From: a virus
IMG/VR virus record: IMGVR_UViG_3300042868_008092
Coordinates: 1-33,854 of that record
Direction: 5' to 3' (one strand)
Length of the DNA: 33,854 nucleotides
In this document: positions 28,810-33,854 of the stretch, in pieces
Layout of the letters: each line of letters opens with the position of its first letter
Numbering within the stretch: the first letter of the stretch is position 1
The notes under the pieces: model-generated
Told to the model about the DNA's origin: nothing
The model's input: the letters and a program-made list of their open reading frames with translations, nothing else
The model's database searches: none
Program-made: the position numbers and the translations under genes

Positions 28810-29429
28810 TTTACTATTTTCTTAAAGAATACATCAATACCAACATTTTTAAATTCTTGATATCCATTCTTATTTAAGATAATTTTACATTTTTCATATT
28901 CGTTTTGATAATTTGCTTCGATAGTAATTAAGTCAAATGAATATTTTGAAAAATTAATTCCTTGTATAATAGGATATTCCCCTCCCTCTACATCCATCTT
29001 TAAGAGTTCTATGTGATTGGGAAAATTAATTGATTCTAATAGAGTAGTTAATGTTTTTATTGTTTTTTTAACTATTTTTCGTTCTCCACCCATACTATTT
29101 TGCTCAGAAATTATTCTTTTAATATGTTTCTGATCATAATATTCTACCACTCCACTCAAAGCTGAAGTATATCCTGTATTCCAACAAAAATCTACTTCTC
29201 CATTTTTATCACCCAAACATATATTTTCACATAAACAAGATCTATTATTTTTAAGTTGTTCAAATAGATCGTCGCACGGCTCTACACAAACTCCAGACCA
29301 TCCCATCTTTTCTAGAAGAATTGTATCACTTCCGTCTGAATGTGCGCCAACATCAATAAACCAACCACTAGTTTTTCCATTAAAAAATTTTACTATTTCG
29401 TCGTCTTGTCCAAATTGAGAATATGTCAT
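28806..29429 (-). CDS. FkbM-family methyltransferase inserted in the clamp-loader operon
   Basis: 207 aa. SAM-binding motif FIDVGAH at 24-30, GVCVEPCDDLFEQL at 46-59, later KMDVEGGEYPIIQG at 144-157, all standard for FkbM enzymes, which O-methylate sugars or other small substrates. The family is common in phage and bacterial glycan clusters. It is clearly AT-richer than the flanking replication genes and overlaps gp44 and gp62 by exactly 4 nt (ATGA) at each end. It is therefore a clean insertion that keeps coupling intact. A link to the glycan island is inferred from family and composition. Confidence 0.9.
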   Translation of the reverse strand: MTYSQFGQDDEIVKFFNGKTSGWFIDVGAHSDGSDTILLEKMGWSGVCVEPCDDLFEQLKNNRSCLCENICLGDKNGEVDFCWNTGYTSALSGVVEYYDQKHIKRIISEQNSMGGERKIVKKTIKTLTTLLESINFPNHIELLKMDVEGGEYPIIQGINFSKYSFDLITIEANYQNEYEKCKIILNKNGYQEFKNVGIDVFFKKIVK

Positions 29430-30376
29430 TTGCTAATTCCTTTAAATTCACAGTTCATCATGATCTCCACCATCATGGCTGTCAGATTGATCTCCTGATC
29501 AGCTACGAAAGCAGACTTGTATTGATACTCAGCAATGATCGTAATTGCTTGCGGAATGCTGCTGGGAACTAGCATTTCCTGTAGATTGTCATAGATCTTA
29601 CGGAAGATATCCGTGCTATTATCCAGATTCTTCACGATCCATTCACGAACAGACTTGAAGTTCTTTTGTGCCATGAAACCAATTAGCTTGGCAACATCAA
29701 CATCCTTGACTTCGGAGAGAATTCCGATATCGATCTTTCCAGATACAGAGTATCGCTGAAGTTCATTGATGATTCGCCTGAAGTCTGGGAAATGCTTGAT
29801 TACAAGTTGTCTAACTGCATTCTCATTGTATTCAATATTTTCAGCAGTTAGAATTTTGCAAGCTCGCTTGTACATTTCAAGACCAAGCGTGGAGTTTTCT
29901 CCTGTTTGAATATTGAAGTTGATCTCTGTGCAGCGAGAGTGAAGAGGTTCAATGATTCGATACTTCCAGTTACAGGTCATGATGAATCGGCAGTTGGCTG
30001 CAAATTCCTCAATGGCCCCGCGCAAAGCAGGCTGAATGCTCTGGGCATTGGAGTAATCGAACTCGTCCAGAATCACTACCTTCTTGGCATTGGTCAATGA
30101 TACAGTGCTAGCAAAGCCACGAATCTTTGTTCGCAGAGTATCGATATTCCCATCTTCTGAGCAGTTGATAAGAATGTAATCGCAGCCTAGATCGTTGCAG
30201 AGAGCCTTGGCAACGGTAGTCTTACCGCACCCAGGCTTACCAACAAACATCATGTTCTGCAATTCACCACCCTTAATCATTTCGCTAAAGGTGGCTTTTA
30301 GTTCCTTTGGAAGAACACAATCGGATAGCGTCTGGGGTCGATACTTCTCGACCCACAGGTACTGGTCAGTTGTCAT
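29426..30376 (-). CDS. 44: gp44 clamp-loader ATPase subunit
   Basis: 316 aa, AAA+ ATPase (T4 gp44 is 319). WVEKYRPQTLSDCVLP at 8-23, Walker A GKPGCGKT at 46-53, Walker B VVILDEFD at 100-107, sensor MTCNWK and the clamp-loader SRC arginine finger HSRCTEI at 146-152. It works as a tetramer with one gp62 to open and load the gp45 ring with ATP. It starts 2 nt after the gp45 stop. It is followed by the FkbM gene with an ATGA overlap instead of gp62. All catalytic motifs are intact. Confidence 0.97.
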   Translation of the reverse strand: MTTDQYLWVEKYRPQTLSDCVLPKELKATFSEMIKGGELQNMMFVGKPGCGKTTVAKALCNDLGCDYILINCSEDGNIDTLRTKIRGFASTVSLTNAKKVVILDEFDYSNAQSIQPALRGAIEEFAANCRFIMTCNWKYRIIEPLHSRCTEINFNIQTGENSTLGLEMYKRACKILTAENIEYNENAVRQLVIKHFPDFRRIINELQRYSVSGKIDIGILSEVKDVDVAKLIGFMAQKNFKSVREWIVKNLDNSTDIFRKIYDNLQEMLVPSSIPQAITIIAEYQYKSAFVADQEINLTAMMVEIMMNCEFKGISK

Positions 30377-30378
30377 GA

Positions 30379-31089
30379 TTAGCTCCCGCTATTGCTGCTA
30401 GATTCCAGAGCGATCCAATAAGTAAGATTTAGATTCTTTGAAATAAACTTGCTGATGACCTTGCTTCCAATTTGGACATCGTAAGAGCCGGGAATCATCT
30501 TGAGGTTTTCCATCTTTAGACGGAACTCAAAATCATCATCGAAATCGGCATCAAGGCAGTCTTCGGTGCTCCCAAGGCTAATTGAGTAGGTATTTGTCGT
30601 GTTGTCCTTGACATCACAGACCTTGGCAAATACCTCCCCGTCCTCAGCGTAGATCGACATATCAGCGACCTGAAGAACACCAGAAGCCTTCTGAAGCTCG
30701 TTCAGCTTCTTGTCCGAGAGGCTGAACTCTAGGACTACGGAAGGCATCGTAAGGGCCTTTGGTGGGTTGCTGGTGATCAGCTTTGGCTCACAGTAGAAGT
30801 ACTTGACCGAAGATCCGGTATCGTTCGAAATTTCAAGGTATTTATCGTGGAACTCCAGTTCCGGGTTTTCAAATAGCGACAGAATACCTAGGAACTGGGA
30901 TAGATCCCAGATACCGAATTCCTGATCAAATGTCTCCTCTACCGTGGCTTCGGCCACAATATTCTTATAAGAAGACATTGTAGCAAGCTTGTTTCCGGGA
31001 CGGATCAATAGATTGCTATTGATCGTTGAGAAGTTCTTCAGGATCTGAAGAGTGGGCTTGCTGAGAGTTAGTTTAGTTGTTGTTTTCAT
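30379..31089 (-). CDS. 45: gp45 sliding clamp
   Basis: 236 aa (T4 gp45 is 228). Processivity ring subunit that tethers gp43 and, in T4-type phages, also activates late transcription through sigma gp55 and gp33. Visible family parts: KLTLSKPTLQILKNFSTIN, SNLLIRPGNKLATMSSYKN, FGIWDLSQFLGILSLFENP (the T4-like W-D-L-x-x-F-L strand) and YDVQIGSKVISKFIS with LTYWIALES near the C-terminus. The late octamers in the adhesin block would need this clamp. Upstream lies AAAGGTG, about 12 nt from the ATG. Assignment is secure. Confidence 0.96.
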   Translation of the reverse strand: MKTTTKLTLSKPTLQILKNFSTINSNLLIRPGNKLATMSSYKNIVAEATVEETFDQEFGIWDLSQFLGILSLFENPELEFHDKYLEISNDTGSSVKYFYCEPKLITSNPPKALTMPSVVLEFSLSDKKLNELQKASGVLQVADMSIYAEDGEVFAKVCDVKDNTTNTYSISLGSTEDCLDADFDDDFEFRLKMENLKMIPGSYDVQIGSKVISKFISKNLNLTYWIALESSSNSGS

Positions 31090-31110
31090 AATATAAAATT
31101 CACCTTTCGA

Positions 31111-31272
31111 TCAGGTATTGTCCTGTAAATAGTCGTAAAAGTCAAGGCTCCCGTCACGCAAATCATGCATTAATTTCTTCGTGGTGTGACGCAAATCACG
31201 AAGTTTTTTCTTTCTAAAGAATCTTGCGAGTTTTCTGGCCCGAATGATTTTCCAAAGTGGATGTTTTTTCAT
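31111..31272 (-). CDS. 53-aa highly basic small protein between gp45 and gp46
   Basis: My translation: starts MKKHPLWKIIRARKLARFF, continues RKKKLRDLRHTTKKLMHDL and ends RDGSLDFYDYLQDNT-stop. The first 33 residues hold most of its 16 Lys/Arg, while the tail is acidic. Its ATG overlaps the stop of the upstream 101-aa gene as ATGA, which supports translation, and it fills a gap that would otherwise be about 180 bp. T4 carries rpbA (RNA polymerase-binding protein) at this place, but I see no sequence link. A predicted amphipathic helix and strong charge suggest nucleic-acid or polymerase binding, as inference. The two near-identical DLRH and DLRD steps come from a direct repeat of about 10 nt. 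Confidence 0.72.
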   Translation of the reverse strand: MKKHPLWKIIRARKLARFFRKKKLRDLRHTTKKLMHDLRDGSLDFYDYLQDNT

Positions 31273-31574
31273 AAGATACCTACCCAAGAATACGAGTTGC
31301 CGTCGTAGATGTACTCATACAACATACCATTCGCTGTATTGAGCCATCTTTGACCAACAACTGGTTCGTAAGGGGCAGACGCTCCTGTATGTACTCCAGC
31401 AGAGTTCAAGAGCTTCCAACCCCTTTTTTCGCCATGCTCAGGAGAAAAACCGCTTGTCTCAAAAGATGCAATAAAGTATTTGCCCTCTTTTTCGACAACA
31501 TCTCCCTCGTCGTATACCTTGAGTGTACCGTCTGGGTTTGAAATTTTAAATTTTCCAACAAAATTCAAACTCAT
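31269..31574 (-). CDS. 101-aa protein with fibre-like W-x-N...W motif, beside gp46
   Basis: Unknown. MSLNFVGKFKISNPDGTLKVYDEGDVVEKEG and a second half with GQRWLNTANGMLYEYIYDG at 74-92, then W97. The second half closely resembles residues 475-497 of the 725-aa collagen fibre ([17 protein letters not shown] ... W), a small beta motif often found in phage fibre and carbohydrate-binding proteins. Its place between gp46 and the small basic gene is in the replication operon. It overlaps the gp46 stop and the next start. It may be a displaced virion module or a small binding protein. Confidence 0.72.
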   Translation of the reverse strand: MSLNFVGKFKISNPDGTLKVYDEGDVVEKEGKYFIASFETSGFSPEHGEKRGWKLLNSAGVHTGASAPYEPVVGQRWLNTANGMLYEYIYDGNSYSWVGIL

Positions 31575-33289
31575 TAGTTTTGTACCAGTTTGCTAAAATT
31601 GTTTTTCTTTTCTAGTGTAACCGTGTTCTTGAACTTATCGTGTAGTTGATCTGTCTTGTGGCTAATTACAAAGACATTACAACCCTTCTTCAGGCCGTTG
31701 AGCAACTTCATAAGTTCATCGGTTCCGATAGAATCCAGCGAAGAATCAAATACTTCGTCAAGGATGAGTAGGTTGCAGTGAAGACTGTTCTTCATTCTTG
31801 CAACTTCTCGCCATGCTAGGAGTAGAGAAATGTCGATTCTCATCTTTTCTCCTTCACTGAAACTCAAATACGAAAATTCGTCACGATGCCTACTTTCAAT
31901 CTTTTCATTAAATTCACCGTCAAGATTGAACTTCACGAAGAACCCCATGTTACTGAGATTCTTATTCACTAACTTATTTATAATCGGGAGATAGTGATTT
32001 ATAATCTTTCCCTTGATTCCACTATCTTTCAAGAGATCTACTACAAGTTCGTGATCATTTTGCTGTTTTTCGAGAGAGATCAAAGCAGTTTCTTTTACTT
32101 TCTTCTCAATTTTAACAGATTCTAACTGTTCTTTTGTAGAAGCTATCTGATCTTCGTTTACAGAACACTTATCAGCTTCATAGCCTGCCTTTACCTTTTC
32201 TAGGCTAACTACTTCTCGTTCAAGCGACTTGACCTCTCTAACAAGTTCTTTGATTCGCTCTTGAACCTCTTTGCTCTTAGTTAAAATATCGTTATGCCAA
32301 GCTATTGAATTGATAATCTCTTCTGCATTGGTTCCTAGTTTGGCTAATCTACTCTTCTTAGCCGAAACAATAGAACATTTATGGGATTCTTCAATGGCTT
32401 GCTTACAAGTTGGGCAAGTCTCATTATTATTAAAGAATTCCAGTTCTTCATTTATAGTATTGATATTAACAGTAAGATCCGCCTTCTTCTCTCTCAGAAG
32501 AGCCAAATCTTCGTCCGTAATTTTATATTGTTCTAGCTTCTTACCTTCCTGAAGGATTTCTTTGTTTAGAAGCTTAATCTTTCTTTTAGATCCATCAATC
32601 TCTTCAGTCGCCTCTTTGATTTTATTATCCAACACTTCAAGGCTCTTCTCCATATTGGATTGTAAATTTTTGAGATTAGTTTCATAAAGTTTTATCTTTT
32701 CGTCTATAACTCTTTGGTCAAGCTTATTAATCTTAATACTTTCCCTTATCTGTGAAAGCTTGCCCTTTAGGATCAAGTTCATTGACGAAAAGACATCAAT
32801 ATCTAGGATTGTTTCGATGACCTGGCGACGATCAGCCGGGGGTAATTCCATGAAAGGAACGAACGAAGACTTACCAAGAATAATGACTTGCATGAAAGTC
32901 TTTCTGTTCATCTTGATAATCTGATTCTCAAGCATGTCTTGGTAATCTTTGGTCTTGGCTGCTTGTTCTATCATCTCCCCATTCTTATAGATCTCAAAGA
33001 CCTTTGGGGCAAGGCCACGACGAATCATATATTCAGTCTTGTTGATCTCAAACTCTAGTTCGACTAGGCACTTTCCTTTGTTTACGCTATTTACAAGTTG
33101 CGGTATATTGATGTTTCTAAAAGGATTGCCAAAGAGGGCAAATGTGATGGCATCAAGAAACGCAAATGACTTACCGTTTCCGTTTGATCCGCTGACAAGA
33201 GTTGTTTGACTTTTCTGGAAATCAATCTCAGAAAAGGTGTTTCCAAATGAGCCGAAATTCTTGAATTTAATCTTTTTAAAGTTAATCAT
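31574..33289 (-). CDS. 46: gp46 recombination endonuclease subunit (Rad50/SbcC-like)
   Basis: 571 aa (T4 gp46 is 560). SMC-type ATPase which with gp47 resects DNA ends and degrades host DNA. Walker A SGSNGNGKS at 33-41, long coiled coils about 175-410 with a zinc-hook-like CPTC at 292-295, signature YLSFSEGEKMRIDISL at 474-489 and Walker B LLILDEVFDSSLD at 507-519. The two coils and hook match the family arrangement. It overlaps gp47 by 8 nt and the 101-aa gene by 1 nt. It feeds single-stranded ends to UvsX at the far end of the window. Confidence 0.97.
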   Translation of the reverse strand: MINFKKIKFKNFGSFGNTFSEIDFQKSQTTLVSGSNGNGKSFAFLDAITFALFGNPFRNINIPQLVNSVNKGKCLVELEFEINKTEYMIRRGLAPKVFEIYKNGEMIEQAAKTKDYQDMLENQIIKMNRKTFMQVIILGKSSFVPFMELPPADRRQVIETILDIDVFSSMNLILKGKLSQIRESIKINKLDQRVIDEKIKLYETNLKNLQSNMEKSLEVLDNKIKEATEEIDGSKRKIKLLNKEILQEGKKLEQYKITDEDLALLREKKADLTVNINTINEELEFFNNNETCPTCKQAIEESHKCSIVSAKKSRLAKLGTNAEEIINSIAWHNDILTKSKEVQERIKELVREVKSLEREVVSLEKVKAGYEADKCSVNEDQIASTKEQLESVKIEKKVKETALISLEKQQNDHELVVDLLKDSGIKGKIINHYLPIINKLVNKNLSNMGFFVKFNLDGEFNEKIESRHRDEFSYLSFSEGEKMRIDISLLLAWREVARMKNSLHCNLLILDEVFDSSLDSIGTDELMKLLNGLKKGCNVFVISHKTDQLHDKFKNTVTLEKKNNFSKLVQN

Positions 33290-33854
33290 CTATGGTAAGG
33301 GATTCTTGATAAAGATCTTTAATGATGCTCTTGATATCGTCTTTGTTCGTGATCTCGGATAGATCATCTATCTCTTTGCAGATCATCGTTATTGTATCCA
33401 TATTCATATCAATATCAATAGACGAATAATTTATTTCAATTTCTTCATCTACGACCGTCACATCATATGGTTTGGCTTCATTCAGCTTTGTCATGAACTT
33501 TTCGTAAAAGACTGGCTTGTTTCTTCTCTGGACAATCAGCCGTACATACTTATCCTTGAAACTAGGAAAGTCAAGTTTCTCAAGTTCATCAGATAGAGAA
33601 TCGTCATAAACTATTCTATGAAACAGCTCTTCTGTGTTCTGGATAAATTCTAGATCTCTAGTCTTGGTATCGAAGACATGAAAACCTTTTCGTTCGTTGA
33701 CATCTGTAAATCCCATTTGATACTGAGTACCAAGATATTCGATATTCTTATGTCTTGATTTTAGATGGAAATGTCCAGACATAACAGTTTCAAACTTATC
33801 GAACATTTCTCTCTGAAGTCCAGTATCATGATATACTCCACGAAGAACTTCAAA
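33282..33854 (-). CDS. 47: gp47 recombination nuclease subunit (5' end outside window)
   Basis: C-terminal 190 residues of the Mre11-like nuclease partner of gp46; the start is beyond base 33854. The reading frame is open to the window edge, so the ATG at 33806 is internal. Visible: GVYHDTGLQREMFDKF, MSGHFHLKS (metallophosphatase GHxH motif, with H28 and H30 of the visible part) and NIEYLGTQYQMGFTD, then KGFHVFDTKTRDLEFI, all near T4 gp47. The last 50 residues are acidic. It overlaps gp46 by 8 nt. Confidence 0.95.
   Translation of the reverse strand, partial: FEVLRGVYHDTGLQREMFDKFETVMSGHFHLKSRHKNIEYLGTQYQMGFTDVNERKGFHVFDTKTRDLEFIQNTEELFHRIVYDDSLSDELEKLDFPSFKDKYVRLIVQRRNKPVFYEKFMTKLNEAKPYDVTVVDEEIEINYSSIDIDMNMDTITMICKEIDDLSEITNKDDIKSIIKDLYQESLTIDD

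Noticed and set aside
31975-31982. Perfect TATAAATA on the minus strand inside gp46, and GATAAATA inside gp45 and regA
   Set aside because: They are inside coding sequence and not upstream of a plausible late gene, so I treat them as chance matches in AT-rich DNA. They also show why single octamers need support.
33282-33806. ATG at 33806 as the gp47 start
   Set aside because: The frame continues upstream to the window edge with T4 gp47-like sequence (GVYHDTGLQRE), so this methionine is internal.

Overview
The window is a piece of a T4-like myovirus genome. Every gene I can support lies on the minus strand, so the text below follows transcription, from high to low coordinates. The replication core is unmistakable: gp47 (partial), gp46, gp45 clamp, gp44 clamp loader, gp62, RegA, then, much further on, gp43 DNA polymerase and UvsX (partial). 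The gene order, the UvsX and gp43 sequence style, a conserved protein between gp43 and uvsX, and fibre proteins with a short 'FPxxP...YxYxG' N-terminus all resemble the aquatic T4-like phages (cyanophage/pelagiphage type) rather than T4 itself. No photosynthesis gene, tRNA or host marker is visible, so the host cannot be named.

In T4 and relatives regA is close to gene 43. Here about 24 kb lies between them (about 4.1-28.0 kb), in three parts. (1) 15.3-28.0 kb is a glycan island: rmlA, rmlC and rmlB, a DegT-family PLP aminotransferase, two methyltransferases, and glycosyltransferases resembling GT2 (two), GT4, GT6, GT7-C/GT2, GT10, GT11, GT25 and a GT-D-like protein, plus two unknowns. Most of it is very AT-rich and packed with 1-30 nt overlaps or 1-5 nt gaps. 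A further island-type gene, an FkbM methyltransferase, sits between gp44 and gp62. (2) 5.0-15.3 kb is a late adhesin block: two collagen-like fibre proteins (725 and 982 aa), an 807-aa beta-rich protein, a 341-aa lectin-like protein and several small proteins, including three very short reading frames. T4-type late-promoter octamers precede three of its transcription-unit starts. (3) 4.1-4.95 kb holds dUTPase and a DUF1599/Nmad1-type protein, leading into gp43.

Two ideas stand out. First, four adjacent genes (24.1-27.1 kb) resemble the families that build ABO and Lewis blood-group epitopes in animals: GT11 (alpha-1,2-fucosyl), a GT7-C-like protein, GT10 (alpha-1,3-fucosyl) and GT6 (ABO type). 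The GT6 enzyme keeps the DxD motif. Second, dTDP-sugar synthesis, aminotransferase, methyltransferase and glycosyltransferase genes lie beside collagen-like proteins made of Gly-X-Thr triplets. This recalls the Bacillus anthracis BclA system, in which Gly-X-Thr collagen carries rhamnose and anthrose. The phage may glycosylate its own fibres, or it may remodel the host surface glycan. The sequence alone does not decide between these.
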